A DNA stretch of 64,000 nt from MTP4 sp052056915 (GCF_052056915.1 NZ_CP195119.1:3472001-3536000); one strand, 5' to 3'; counted from the stretch's first letter, positions 16,685 to 26,007 are shown. Notes: generated from the sequence alone by a model not told the origin. Program-made: numbers and translations.

Positions 16685-18538
16685 TTATTCCACGGTTACG
16701 CTCTTTGCCAGGTTGCGCGGTTTGTCTATTGAACAGTCCCTGGCAAGGGCGGTATAGTATGCAAGGAGCTGCAGGACCACAGTACTCAGAATCGGGGTCA
16801 GGAGTTCATCCGTGCTGGGAACCCTGAGCACCACATCCACATATTTTGCAATCTCGGTATCTTCCGCGTCCGCAACCGCAATAACGACTGCATCCCTCGC
16901 TTTTACTTCCTTTATGTTGCTGAGCATCTTTTCGTAGGTCTGCCCTCTGGTTGCAATGGCGACTACCGGTGTTTTTTCGTCCAGCAGGGCAATTGGCCCG
17001 TGTTTTAGTTCCCCTGCAGCAAAGCCCTCTGCGTGTATGTATGAAATTTCCTTGAGTTTGAGGGCTCCTTCAAGGGCTACGGGGTAGTTCAGGTTCCTGC
17101 CCAGGAAAAAGTAGCTCTTTGCATCGGCAAAGGCTTCGGCACATTCCTTTACTGTTTCTTTCCTGTTCAGGATCTGCTGGATCTGGCCGGGAATCTTTCT
17201 CATCTGAATTATAAAGTCCTTGACGTAGTCCGGGCTTACTTTGCCCCTCAACTGGGCAAATTTCATGGCAAGCAGGTAAAGTACGGTTAACTGGGCCGTA
17301 AAGGTCTTTGTGGCTGCAACCCCTATTTCAGGGCCTGCCCGGGTGTAAATAATACTGTCCGTTTCCCTGGTGATTGTGCTACCCACAACGTTCGTGACCG
17401 AGAGGGTGGGACAATAGTATGATTTGATGCCCCTGACAGCTGCGAGGGTATCAGCGGTTTCCCCTGACTGGGTAATTGCGATTGCAAGGGTCCTTTCGTC
17501 CATTACCGGGTTCCGGTACCTGTACTCGGAACAGACATCAATATCGGAGTGTATGCCTGCCAGTTGTTCAAAGAGGTACTTTCCGAGAAGCCCTGCGTTC
17601 CAGGAAGTCCCGCAGGCCAGGACCTGGACCCGGGAAAGCCAGCGGATCTCTTTCTCGCTCATGTTCAGGTCTTCCAGGAATATGTCTCCTTCGAGTTCCG
17701 ATATCTTGCCTGCCAGGGTATTGTGGATAGAGTTGACCTGTTCGTGGATCTCTTTTAGCATGAAATGCTCGTACCCGGCTTTTTCAGCAGCTTCGATATC
17801 CCATTCGATCCTTTCGACCCTTCTTTCCAGGGGATTTCCGTCAAGGTCATATACTTCAACTGTTTTCGGGGTCATTACCGCCATTTCAAAGTCATTTACG
17901 AAAATAACGTCCCTGGTATGGTTAAGGAAAGCCGTAACATCCGAGGCTGCAAAGTTTTCCCCGTTTCCTACCCCTATGACAAGAGGGCTGTCTTTCCTGG
18001 CAACGAAAAGTTTCCCGGGTTCATCGGAAGAAAGAGCTCCGATCGCATAAGACCCCTCAATCTCAGCCAGAGCCTTGCGAAGCCCTGTTAACAGGTCAAA
18101 CCGTTTTTCGCTTGCTTCCGGACTTCCGTAGACCTGCCTGTGCAGGAGGTGTGCGATTACCTCTGTATCGGTCTCGGACTTGAACTCGTAGCCTTCCTTT
18201 ATCAGCCTTTCCTTCAATTTCATATAATTTTCGATAATCCCGTTGTGCACTACCGAGATTTTAACCTCGTTTCCCGAGGTATGAGGGTGAGAATTTATTG
18301 TGCTCGGACGGCCGTGGGTTGCCCAGCGGGTATGCCCGATCCCCACATTGCCTCCCAGTTTTTCCGGAAGTTCAGCTTCAAGGTTTACGATTTTTCCTAC
18401 TGTTTTGTAAGTCTCAAGCTTTTCGTTCTGGACAGTGATGCCCGCAGAGTCGTATCCGCGGTATTCGAGTTTCTTTAAAGATTCTATGAGCATCGGTGTG
18501 GCAGGTTTTTCTCCCGCGTATCCTACAATTCCGCACAT
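16685..18538 (-). CDS. glmS: Glutamine-fructose-6-phosphate aminotransferase
   Basis: The 617-residue protein is full-length GlmS. The N-terminal MCGIVGYAG gives the nucleophilic Cys of the glutaminase domain once Met is removed; the LEYRGYDSAGI and HTRWATHGRP segments follow. Two SIS sugar-isomerase domains make up the rest, with ACGTSWNAG, SQSGETADTLAA and the C-terminal end KPRNLAKSVTVE holding the lysine that forms a Schiff base with fructose-6-phosphate. It makes glucosamine-6-phosphate, the first step of the cluster. It starts 19 bases after the upstream glmU-like gene, with a GGGGGATAAAAA leader. Confidence 0.95.
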   Translation of the reverse strand: MCGIVGYAGEKPATPMLIESLKKLEYRGYDSAGITVQNEKLETYKTVGKIVNLEAELPEKLGGNVGIGHTRWATHGRPSTINSHPHTSGNEVKISVVHNGIIENYMKLKERLIKEGYEFKSETDTEVIAHLLHRQVYGSPEASEKRFDLLTGLRKALAEIEGSYAIGALSSDEPGKLFVARKDSPLVIGVGNGENFAASDVTAFLNHTRDVIFVNDFEMAVMTPKTVEVYDLDGNPLERRVERIEWDIEAAEKAGYEHFMLKEIHEQVNSIHNTLAGKISELEGDIFLEDLNMSEKEIRWLSRVQVLACGTSWNAGLLGKYLFEQLAGIHSDIDVCSEYRYRNPVMDERTLAIAITQSGETADTLAAVRGIKSYYCPTLSVTNVVGSTITRETDSIIYTRAGPEIGVAATKTFTAQLTVLYLLAMKFAQLRGKVSPDYVKDFIIQMRKIPGQIQQILNRKETVKECAEAFADAKSYFFLGRNLNYPVALEGALKLKEISYIHAEGFAAGELKHGPIALLDEKTPVVAIATRGQTYEKMLSNIKEVKARDAVVIAVADAEDTEIAKYVDVVLRVPSTDELLTPILSTVVLQLLAYYTALARDCSIDKPRNLAKSVTVE

Positions 18539-18557
18539 TTTTTATCCCCCTTTTACC

Positions 18558-19775
18558 TCACAGGACCACCGAACTACGGGGAAGGTGCCTGTATACGGTC
18601 TTTCCCGATTCGACCTGGCAGTCGACGGCAATCGTGACTCCGGCTTTTACGAGCACCCTGCATCCGATGTTGTTGTCGTCGCCCACAATTGTTCCGAGTT
18701 TCGGGGCATTGTGTATGACGCCGTTCATGTTGATCTCCAGGTTTTCCTTTTCTTCCGCAACGAAATAAGAACCCAGGGTATTATTGCTGCCTATTATGGA
18801 ATTTGAAACACAGCAGTGGGATGAAATCCGGCAGTCGTTCATTATAATGCTGTTCTGGATTTCTGTAAAAGGCCGGATAGAGACGTTGTCTCCTATGGTT
18901 GTCGAAGAAAGGATCACGACGTTTGGCCCGATGTCGCAGTTTTCCCCGATCATAACAGGGCCCACTATGTATGTGCCTGACCTTATCTTTGTGTTTTTCC
19001 CGACCGACACTTTCCCTTTTGTAACTACGTTGTCTTCCAGTTTTCCTTCCGTCACTGTCTCTGTTGCGGCATTCAATACGATGGAATTTGCTTTCAGGAG
19101 GTCCCAGGCGTGGACCGCATCCAGCCATTTGGAATCGGTGGGAACAGCGGTAACCGTTTTCCCCTCATCGATCATTAGCTGCAGGGTGTCTGTTATGGCA
19201 TATTCTCCGTATTCGGATATGGGAGTTTTTTCTATGGTTTCGAAAACCTGTGGTGTAAAGACGTAGATTCCGGTATTTACGATGCGGCTTACGTCGCCCG
19301 GCCTTTTTTCCAGGATTTGCTTAACCTTCTTCCCTTCGGTTAGCACGACCCCGTAACCTTCGGTTTCCTCCATTTTTACGGTCAGAAGGCTTGCGTCCCC
19401 TTCGCAGTTCGAAAGGAGGTCTGTGATAGTCCTGGCTTCTACCAGGTTGTCCCCGTTCAGGACAAGAAACGCGGTATCATCGGGACCGATCAACTCCTTT
19501 GCCTGTTTGATTGCATGGGCTGTCCCGAGCTGGGCTTTTTGTTCCACATATTTTATGTTGACCCCGAAATTCAACCCATCTTCAAAATAGTCCATTATGC
19601 GTTCTTTTTCGTATCCAATAACCAGTATGATATCTTTGACCCCATTTTCTTCGAGTGAATTTATGACATGTTCCAGGATAGGCTTGTTGGCTACCGGAAG
19701 CATAACCTTAGAACGAGTAAGGGTAAGAGGCCTGCAGCGCAGCCCCTCCCCTGCTGCAAGGATGATGGCTTTCAT
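18558..19775 (-). CDS. Second GlmU-like sugar nucleotidylyltransferase / acetyltransferase
   Basis: The 405-residue protein has the same plan as the gene at 14089: a nucleotidylyltransferase domain (AAGEGLRCRPLTLTRSKVML, LNGDNLVEA) and a left-handed beta-helix with repeats such as IGENCDIGPNVVILSS. The two proteins differ clearly, for example CRPLTLTRS against MEPLTSDCP, so they are old paralogs that may use different sugars or split the two half-reactions. It is the first gene of the cluster. No ribosome-binding site precedes the ATG, and a TATA box sits about 27 bases upstream, which suggests a leaderless transcript. Confidence 0.87.
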   Translation of the reverse strand: MKAIILAAGEGLRCRPLTLTRSKVMLPVANKPILEHVINSLEENGVKDIILVIGYEKERIMDYFEDGLNFGVNIKYVEQKAQLGTAHAIKQAKELIGPDDTAFLVLNGDNLVEARTITDLLSNCEGDASLLTVKMEETEGYGVVLTEGKKVKQILEKRPGDVSRIVNTGIYVFTPQVFETIEKTPISEYGEYAITDTLQLMIDEGKTVTAVPTDSKWLDAVHAWDLLKANSIVLNAATETVTEGKLEDNVVTKGKVSVGKNTKIRSGTYIVGPVMIGENCDIGPNVVILSSTTIGDNVSIRPFTEIQNSIIMNDCRISSHCCVSNSIIGSNNTLGSYFVAEEKENLEINMNGVIHNAPKLGTIVGDDNNIGCRVLVKAGVTIAVDCQVESGKTVYRHLPRSSVVL

Positions 19776-19797
19776 GATATAAATGAATCTTTTTTAG

Positions 19798-19806
19798 AAT
19801 TTATAC
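19798..19806 (-). promoter_or_regulatory. TATA box of the UDP-GlcNAc cluster
   Basis: The minus strand reads GTATAAATT, centred about 27 bases before the first ATG of the cluster. That spacing puts the transcription start at or next to the ATG, fitting the missing ribosome-binding site. Confidence 0.55.
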
Positions 19807-20076
19807 ATTGCCTTCAAAAGTTCCTGCTAGCTCCAGATCGGCACGAACCGGTATATAGAGCATCTTAGGGTATTGTTGCAGTTCCCGATGGGATGTGGTC
19901 ACTATTCAATATTTTGCCGAGATCCTTTTATTTTGTAGAGTTTTGTAGAAGTTCTTTTGTAGAGGTTCTTTAAAAGGGTGTATGAAAAACTGTTCATTAA
20001 AGCTGTTCATTAAAAAAGTTTATGAATAGCGATTCGTGAAAAAAAGGCAGCAGGGGCAAGATAAAGTTTATGGAAT

Positions 20077-20217
20077 TGTTCGTTAAAAAACGTTCGTTAA
20101 AAAACGTTCGTTAAAAAACGTTCGTTAAAAAACGTTCGTTAAAAAACGTTCGTTAAAAAACGTTCGTTAAAAAACGTTCGTTAAAAAACGTTCGTTAAAA
20201 AACGTTCGTTAAAAAAA
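20077..20217. repeat. 14-bp tandem array, 10 copies
   Basis: The unit GTTCGTTAAAAAAC occurs ten times, one copy having an extra A. Related but decayed TTCATTAAA-type units precede it at about 19990-20030. It lies between the convergent-to-divergent ends of the exchanger gene and the cluster promoter; no gene is visible from 19807 to 20244. Confidence 0.95.
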
Positions 20218-20244
20218 GTGGCAGGTGACAGATGAGGTTTTATA

Positions 20245-21192
20245 TCATCCGTACCAGGTAAAGAGCCCTGCCACATACACAAGATAAGCTCCCAGGATAA
20301 GGGCGCCTTCCCATCTTTCCAGCTTTTTGCCGGTTAAGCCGAAGATGATCAGGGCGAGCATGATTACGAACATGAAGGGAAAGTCATATCCTGTTAACTG
20401 GTCCGAAACTGGGAGCGTCCGGATCTGGGACGAGGCTCCCAGGATCATTGCGATGTCCATGGTGTTTGCCCCAAGGATGTTTCCGATGGAAAGGTCCTGG
20501 TGTCCTTTTTTGAGGGATGCGATTGCCGTTGCAAGTTCGGGAAGGGATGTCCCTATTGCCACCATGGTCAGGGCTATTATAACTTCAGGGACGCCCAGCC
20601 ATTCCGCGATCTTTATTCCGGAATCGACCAGGATTCTGCTCCCTATGACAACCGAGAGAGCCCCTATAACGAAGAAGACAATGTCCTTTTGCATTTCCTT
20701 TATTTTGACCTTTCCGGACCCTGCCCTTTCTTTTCCGAAGATTTTGTACTGGGTCTTCGAGGCGTGATAAAGGAACGCGAAAAAGACCAGAAGGAGAACC
20801 AATCCGTCAGGCCCGGAAATTCCTCCATCCCGGCTCAAAAGGATCAGGACGATTCCTGAGAGGAGCATCAGGCCGCTTTTTATCGGAAATGTGTGGTCCC
20901 GGACCGGGATTGCCTTTACGACTATGATCGAACCCAGTACAAGGCCCGTATTGCAGATTGCAGAACCTACGGCATTGCCTATCGTCATGTCGGTATGCCC
21001 GATATAGGCTGCAGTTGCGGACACTGCGAATTCCGGGGCTGTGGTCGCGAAGCTTACGATGGTAGCCCCTATGATCATTTTTGGGATCCCGCTTTTATTT
21101 GAGATTGCCACGGCTGATTCTATGAACCAGTCCGATCCCTTGCTGATCATCGCAAGGCTCAACAGAAAAAGAAAGATCGAAAGTAAATCCAT
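20245..21192 (-). CDS. Calcium/sodium (CaCA family) antiporter
   Basis: The 315-residue membrane protein has about ten hydrophobic segments and the duplicated alpha-repeat signature of the family: GATIVSFATTAPEFAVS with GNAVGSAICN in the first half, and MVAIGTSLPELATA with GNILGANTMD in the second. The paired Glu residues in these repeats bind the cation. It is the YrbG/NCX_Mj type that exchanges Na+ or H+ against Ca2+. ATG at 21192 is chosen because AAGGGGTG precedes it; the frame extends 25 residues further without a site. It is a single gene. Confidence 0.9.
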   Translation of the reverse strand: MDLLSIFLFLLSLAMISKGSDWFIESAVAISNKSGIPKMIIGATIVSFATTAPEFAVSATAAYIGHTDMTIGNAVGSAICNTGLVLGSIIVVKAIPVRDHTFPIKSGLMLLSGIVLILLSRDGGISGPDGLVLLLVFFAFLYHASKTQYKIFGKERAGSGKVKIKEMQKDIVFFVIGALSVVIGSRILVDSGIKIAEWLGVPEVIIALTMVAIGTSLPELATAIASLKKGHQDLSIGNILGANTMDIAMILGASSQIRTLPVSDQLTGYDFPFMFVIMLALIIFGLTGKKLERWEGALILGAYLVYVAGLFTWYG

Positions 21193-21366
21193 GGCACCCC
21201 TTAACAGCGACAAGGGATATAACTCAAACGCCTTGAGTTTCCAGTTCGACCGTTTTGATTTACCCATAAATAATTACAAAATATCTGGATTCTGTTTTTA
21301 CTCACTTGGGTAACCCATACAAAGTTATAATTAGATAAAAAAGAATATTTGTTAGAAGATTTATTT

Positions 21367-21590
21367 CAATCATTCGGAGGTTGATTTTAATCGTTATGGG
21401 GGATTAATTTCAATCATTCGGAGGTTGATTTTAATCGTTATGGGGGATTAATTTCAATCATTTGGAGGTTGATTTTAATCGTTATGGGGGATTGATTTCA
21501 ATCATTTGGAGGTTGATTTTAATCGTTATGGGGGTTGATTTTAATCTTTATGGAGGTTGATTTTAATCGTTATGGGGATTAATTTCGATC
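21367..21590. repeat. 44-bp tandem array, 4 full copies plus decayed units
   Basis: Full units start at 21367, 21411, 21455 and 21499. Each contains CAATCATT(C/T)GGAGG, TTGATTTTAATCG and TTATGGGGG. Partial units run on to 21590. The array fills the spacer upstream of the OpuC-type operon, and each unit carries a GGAGG-like run although no frame follows. Confidence 0.92.
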
Positions 21591-21708
21591 CTGAGGTGAG
21601 ACTGACTCCAATCCGGTAAAGTTGACTTCAATTCTCAGAGGTCTTTTTTTCTCGGTTAGGAGCTTGATCTCGATCATATTGTATGGGGGGATTTTTATAA
21701 AGATTCGG

Positions 21709-22674
21709 ATGAAACTGAATATTCTGGTAGTTTTAATGCTCATTGCCTCTCTTCTGGTCAGCGGCTGTTCGGATAACGGTGCAGATGAACAGGAAAGCGG
21801 GCTTGAAGGCGAGGTTGAAGGTGAAGCTGCTGATGAGCCTGGTCCGGTAACTTCTGAAACCATCGTAATCGGAACCAAACTTTTCCAGGAATCTTACATA
21901 ACAGCGCATATGATTTCACTTTTGCTCGAAGATCGCGGATACAATACCGATGTGAAGGAGAACCTCGGGGGCACGCTTGTAAATTACGAGGCTCTGAAAA
22001 AAGGGGACATCCATTCTTACGTGGATTATACGGGGACCATCTACAGCCAGATCCTGAAAAAACCGCCCCTTGAGGAATGGGACCCTGAGCTCGTATACGA
22101 AGAATCCGAGCAGGGAATGCTTGAGATGGACGGGATTGTAATTGCTGCTAGCCTGGGCTTCGAAAATGCCTATGCCATTGCCGTGGATGAGGGATGGGCG
22201 GAAAGCAACGAGGTTTCCACGATAAGTGATCTTGCACCCCATGCCCCTGATATGGAAATTGGCACTGATCCCGAATTTGCCACGCGGGAAGACGGGTTGC
22301 CCCAGATCGACCGGGTCTACGGGTTCACGTTCAAGAACTACAACCCCATGGTTCCGGGCATAATGTATGAAGCCATCAAGAATGAAGAAGTGGATGCCAT
22401 AAGTGCCTATACCACTGACACCCGAAATGACCTTTACGAACTGAAGGTGCTTGAGGACGATCAAAACGCCCTGCCTCCATACGATGCTGTCGTGCTGGTT
22501 TCGGCCGAGTTTGAAGAGGAGTACCCCGAAATCGTGGCGATACTTGCGGAACTCGAAGGCAGGATTGATTCGGATACCATGCGGCAGCTTAACGGGGAGT
22601 ACGATATCGAAGGTAGAGATTCCCGGGACATCGCCCGGGACTTCCTTGTGGAAGAAGGCCTGATTTCGGGCTGA
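21709..22674 (+). CDS. Osmolyte ABC transporter, substrate-binding lipoprotein
   Basis: The 321-residue protein begins with a lipoprotein signal (LLVSGC) and an acidic linker rich in Glu and Gly, then the OpuAC/OpuC-type binding domain: IVIGTKLFQESYITAHMISLLLEDRG, NYEALKKGDIHSYVDYTGT and later DTRNDLYELKVLEDD. The family binds glycine betaine, carnitine or choline through an aromatic box. I place the start at 21709, where the signal peptide begins; an upstream ATG adds 29 residues. It is the first gene of a four-gene transporter operon with ATPase and two permeases following. Confidence 0.88.
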   Translation: MKLNILVVLMLIASLLVSGCSDNGADEQESGLEGEVEGEAADEPGPVTSETIVIGTKLFQESYITAHMISLLLEDRGYNTDVKENLGGTLVNYEALKKGDIHSYVDYTGTIYSQILKKPPLEEWDPELVYEESEQGMLEMDGIVIAASLGFENAYAIAVDEGWAESNEVSTISDLAPHAPDMEIGTDPEFATREDGLPQIDRVYGFTFKNYNPMVPGIMYEAIKNEEVDAISAYTTDTRNDLYELKVLEDDQNALPPYDAVVLVSAEFEEEYPEIVAILAELEGRIDSDTMRQLNGEYDIEGRDSRDIARDFLVEEGLISG

Positions 22675-22691
22675 TTCTTTCAGTGTAATCC

Positions 22692-23819
22692 ATGAAGTTC
22701 AAAAAACTTTTTAACCGGATCGAGTCTGTCAGGCTCGAAAACGTAACGAAGAGGTACGGGGAGCGTTTCGCAGTCAGGGACCTGGACCTTGAAGTCCGTG
22801 GAGGAGAACTCATGATCCTGATCGGGCGCAGCGGTTCCGGGAAAACAACTACCCTTCGGATGATCAACCGCCTGATAGAACCCGATTCAGGGAAGGTGTC
22901 CATAAACGGGACGGATGTGGAGGAATTTGACCCGGTACGGCTCAGGCGAAGCATCGGGTATGTGATCCAGAACATCGGTTTACTCCCGCACCTGAAGGTT
23001 TCGGAAAACATAGGGCTCATCCTGAAGCTGGAAGGGTGGGATGAAGCCAAAATACGGGAAAGGGTTCGCGAACTTCTGAATTTCGTATCCCTTCCTCCTA
23101 AAAGTTTCATGGACCGCTTTCCTCACCAGCTGAGCGGGGGGCAGCAGCAAAGGATCGGGCTTGCAAGAGCTCTTGCCATGGACCCTCCCCTGCTCCTTAT
23201 GGATGAACCTTTCGGGGCGCTTGATCCTCTTCTCAGGACCCAGCTCCAGGGTGAGTTCTGCAAAATAAAAAAGGAACTTGGAAAGACCATTGTTTTCGTT
23301 ACCCATGACATCAATGAAGCTTTCAAACTGGGGGACAGGGTTGCCATAATGGATAACGCCTCTCTCGTTCAGGTGGGGACTCCCGAAGAACTGATCTTTG
23401 AGCCTTCAAACGAACTTGTTTCTGAAATCGTTGACTCGAAGCGCAAATACAGGCACCTTGAGGCGTTGAAAGTAAAGGATATAATGCAGCCCCTGGATCC
23501 CGGCTATTTTCTGGATGGAAGTACTCCTGCCGAAACAGCCCTTAAAAAAATGGTAGATAGCGGGCTTGAAGTCGTTCTCCTGTTGAAAGAATCCGGGGCT
23601 GCGGGGAAAATTTCCTTGAATGAAGCCCTGAAGGCCGGTGAAACGGGGAAAAACCTGAATGAAATCTCAAAACCCCTCCTCATATTCCAGGCGGAAGATT
23701 CACTTTTCGAGGCCCTTGCACAGCTCAAAGGGGAAGGGGAGTCCATGGCGCTGGTCCTGGAGGGGGAAATTCCGGCAGGTCTTCTTTTTTCCGACAGGGT
23801 TCTCCAGGGGCTGGTCTAA
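22692..23819 (+). CDS. Osmolyte ABC transporter, ATPase with CBS region
   Basis: The 375-residue protein is an OpuCA/ProV-type ATPase. Walker A is GRSGSGKTT (about residue 45), the signature is LSGGQQQRIGLARAL, Walker B is LLLMDEPFGALDPL, and the switch His is in FVTHDINEAF. From about residue 255 the tail has two CBS-like halves (VKDIMQPLDPGYFLDG, then ISKPLLIFQAEDSLFEALAQL), which in relatives sense ionic strength. It starts 17 bases after the binding-protein gene and so belongs to the same transcript. Confidence 0.9.
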   Translation: MKFKKLFNRIESVRLENVTKRYGERFAVRDLDLEVRGGELMILIGRSGSGKTTTLRMINRLIEPDSGKVSINGTDVEEFDPVRLRRSIGYVIQNIGLLPHLKVSENIGLILKLEGWDEAKIRERVRELLNFVSLPPKSFMDRFPHQLSGGQQQRIGLARALAMDPPLLLMDEPFGALDPLLRTQLQGEFCKIKKELGKTIVFVTHDINEAFKLGDRVAIMDNASLVQVGTPEELIFEPSNELVSEIVDSKRKYRHLEALKVKDIMQPLDPGYFLDGSTPAETALKKMVDSGLEVVLLLKESGAAGKISLNEALKAGETGKNLNEISKPLLIFQAEDSLFEALAQLKGEGESMALVLEGEIPAGLLFSDRVLQGLV

Positions 23820-23877
23820 GAGCCTGATCTAAAAGTCTGACTTAAAATTCCAATCTAAACTTGAGGCAGCTTATGGA

Positions 23878-24558
23878 ATGGTGGGTTACCTGAGCGAAGT
23901 GGTCCAGATTATAAATGAAGTTTTAACGGAAGTCCAGAGGGTCTGGAATACCCAGCTCCTTTCGCTTCGCACCCTTGAACACCTCTACATGTTCACGATT
24001 GCGCTTTTTGTCTCCATCCTTGCGGGCGTAGCTGTGGGAGTCCTTATTTACCGGAACCCGAAGCTTGCAGACCCGGTCCTGAACGGCCTGAACGTTGTGG
24101 AGACAATTCCGGATGTTGCGCTCCTTGTACTCCTGCTTCCCATTTTCGGGATAGGTACAGGCCCGACGGTTGCTGCTTCGATCCTCTATTCCATCCTGCC
24201 CATAGCCAGAAATACGTATACGGGCCTTGCAAACGTTCCCAGGGAATACGTAGAGATCGCCGAAGCCCTGGGGCTTAATCCCGGGGAAATCCTCATGAGA
24301 GTGCGTTTTCCCCTGGCGCTGCCCCTGATAGCAGGAGGTATCCGGATAGCTGTCGTGTTCACCATGGGAGTCGTGACACTTGGGGGCTTGATCGCTGCAG
24401 GAGGGCTTGGAGCAGCTCTCCAGAACGGGATACAGCTCTATGACATGGGGACAATCCTGGTAACAGGAGCCTGGGTCGGGCTGCTGGCAGTAATCCTGGA
24501 CGGGGGAGCAGGCATTATTGAGAACAGGCTGAAGGTGAGGTACGGGACATGGTCATAA
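23878..24558 (+). CDS. Osmolyte ABC transporter permease 1
   Basis: This 226-residue permease has five to six hydrophobic segments and the BPD_transp_1 coupling loop EYVEIAEALGLNPGEILMRVRFPLALP, where EA...G faces the ATPase. The segment VVETIPDVALLVLLLPIFGIG is typical of OpuCB/ProW-like subunits. The end overlaps the next permease start by ten bases. A direct GAGG run lies 11 bases before the ATG. The spacer before it (23820-23877) contains short CTGA-CTTAAA type duplications. Confidence 0.9.
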   Translation: MVGYLSEVVQIINEVLTEVQRVWNTQLLSLRTLEHLYMFTIALFVSILAGVAVGVLIYRNPKLADPVLNGLNVVETIPDVALLVLLLPIFGIGTGPTVAASILYSILPIARNTYTGLANVPREYVEIAEALGLNPGEILMRVRFPLALPLIAGGIRIAVVFTMGVVTLGGLIAAGGLGAALQNGIQLYDMGTILVTGAWVGLLAVILDGGAGIIENRLKVRYGTWS

Positions 24559-25169
24559 ACGCAGAAATCCTGGAAGCTACCCTTGAACACCTTTTCCTGG
24601 CTTATACGGCACTTCTTGCAGGAATTATAATTGCTGTTCCTCTGGTCCTTCTTTCACTATACAGTGAGAGGCTGGCTTCAATGGTCATGAAGTTTTCAAA
24701 CCTTGTCCAGGCAGTCCCGAGTTTTGCGGTTGTAGCCGTTGTAGTCCCTCTCATCGGGATAGGCTTTACCCCGGCAGTCATTGCCATTATGCTGAGGGTC
24801 CTGCTCCCAATTATTAAGAACACCTACATAGGGCTTTTCAACGTAGATCCTGCTCTAGTCGATTCTGCAAAGGGAATAGGGCTGACGGAGTTCCAGATAA
24901 TCCGTAATGTCCGGCTTCCCAATGCCTATCCTGCTATATTTGCAGGGCTCAAGTTTGCTGCCATCCTTGCAAACAGCATAGCCGTGCTGACAGCCCTTAT
25001 AGGAGGCGGGGGACTAGGGTCAATGATTTTCGAAGGGCTTACCAACTTCAATACTGCAAAAATCCTTGCAGGAACCCTTCCGGTTATAGCCATTGCCCTT
25101 TTCCTTGACTTCTTCTTCTCGGTGTTGGAACGCCGTTTGACCCCGAAATACCTTGAAAATGATGCCTAA
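24549..25169 (+). CDS. Osmolyte ABC transporter permease 2
   Basis: The 206-residue permease parallels the previous one (AVPSFAVVAVVVPLIGIG, then ALVDSAKGIGLTEFQIIRNVRLPNAYP as the coupling loop, and ALIGGGGLGSMIF). Two different short permeases next to one ATPase and one binding protein is the OpuCB-OpuCD plan of betaine/choline uptake systems. It overlaps the first permease by ten bases, which couples their translation. Its 3' end is followed by duplicated stop-region units. Confidence 0.9.
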   Translation: MVINAEILEATLEHLFLAYTALLAGIIIAVPLVLLSLYSERLASMVMKFSNLVQAVPSFAVVAVVVPLIGIGFTPAVIAIMLRVLLPIIKNTYIGLFNVDPALVDSAKGIGLTEFQIIRNVRLPNAYPAIFAGLKFAAILANSIAVLTALIGGGGLGSMIFEGLTNFNTAKILAGTLPVIAIALFLDFFFSVLERRLTPKYLENDA

Positions 25170-25200
25170 AAATGATGCCTAAAGATGATGCCTAAAAATG
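25154..25200. repeat. Duplicated gene end, about 14-bp unit x3
   Basis: The last codons and stop of the permease (AAAATGATGCCTAA) are repeated twice more beyond the stop, then decay into GATCTAAATTTGA-type doublets up to about 25265. No gene is visible in 25170-25388. Confidence 0.85.
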
Positions 25201-25388
25201 AAACTTAGCGATGAGATCTAAATTTGAGATCTAAATTTGAGACCTATAAATGAGATGTAGAGATGAGGTTTGTTTTTTAAATTTGTTTTTATCGGATTTT
25301 ATCGGGTTTTAGATTTTTATATTTAATGGTCTTTTTATTGTTTAGTTTTTCAGAATAATTTTTCACCTCTTCTTTGTGCCTCAGCAAC

Positions 25389-25673
25389 TTATGCCTCTAC
25401 TTCCACACCCTTCCAGAAAGCTACATAATTCTTGAGTTCCTTTGCAGCAGGTTCTGGGTCCGGATAATGCCATGCAGCGGCTTTGTTGACCTCTCCTTCC
25501 ACAACCACGTCATAATAGTTTGCTTTCCCTTTCCAGGGGCAGGTAGTGTGGGTTTCGCTTTCCTTAAAGTATTCTCTGTTTACGGATTCTGGCGGGAAAT
25601 AGAGGTTCCCTTCGATTATTTTAGGTTCATCGCTTTCTGCGAGCACCTTTCCCTTCCATGTTGCTTTTGCCAT
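25389..25673 (-). CDS. DUF427 family protein
   Basis: This 94-residue protein matches DUF427: WKGKVLAESDEPKIIEGNLYFPPESV, then CPWKGKANYYDV and the ending with AAWHYPDPEPAAKELKNYVAFW. The family is a small all-beta fold of unknown biochemical role, common in bacteria and Methanosarcina. The ATG at 25673 is preceded by GGGAGTG; a GTG three codons upstream is too close to that site. It is convergent with the transporter operon. Confidence 0.88.
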   Translation of the reverse strand: MAKATWKGKVLAESDEPKIIEGNLYFPPESVNREYFKESETHTTCPWKGKANYYDVVVEGEVNKAAAWHYPDPEPAAKELKNYVAFWKGVEVEA

Positions 25674-25747
25674 TTCTTTCACTCCCTAAGAAAGGTTTTC
25701 TTGTAACCGGATTTCAAGGTAAAAGGCTTTTTAATTGAGAATTTTCG

Positions 25748-25804
25748 GGTAATACTTCCCTGAACCGGTAACATTTCCCCTAACCGGTAATACTTCCCTG
25801 AAAA
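25748..25804. repeat. 19-bp tandem repeat, 3 copies
   Basis: The units read GGTAATACTTCCCTGAACC with a few changes in the middle copy. They sit in the leader region of the DUF427 gene. Confidence 0.8.
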
Positions 25805-25915
25805 TAGATTGGCAGGCATTGTAAAAAAACTATTCCTTCTCCTGGGATTTCCTTTCTCATTTTATATTTGATGAAAGTACTCGTGCAGCAGGTTCCCGGG
25901 GGTTTGAGGATCATA

Positions 25916-26007
25916 AGTCAAATTTATATATGACAATTTATATCTATTAGGGGTTATCGGGCAGTAAGTCCTCAAGGAGGTTAACAATCAGGAGTCAAAT
26001 TTATATA
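25916..26007 (+). promoter_or_regulatory. Two direct repeats with TATA boxes before the antiporter
   Basis: AGTCAAATTTATATA occurs at 25916-25930 and at 25993-26007, each followed by (TG/AA)ACAATT. Both look like TATA-containing promoter boxes 77 bases apart. They lie 140-230 bases before the antiporter start, so they may drive a long leader or a separate short RNA. No gene is visible in 25805-26149. Confidence 0.5.
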
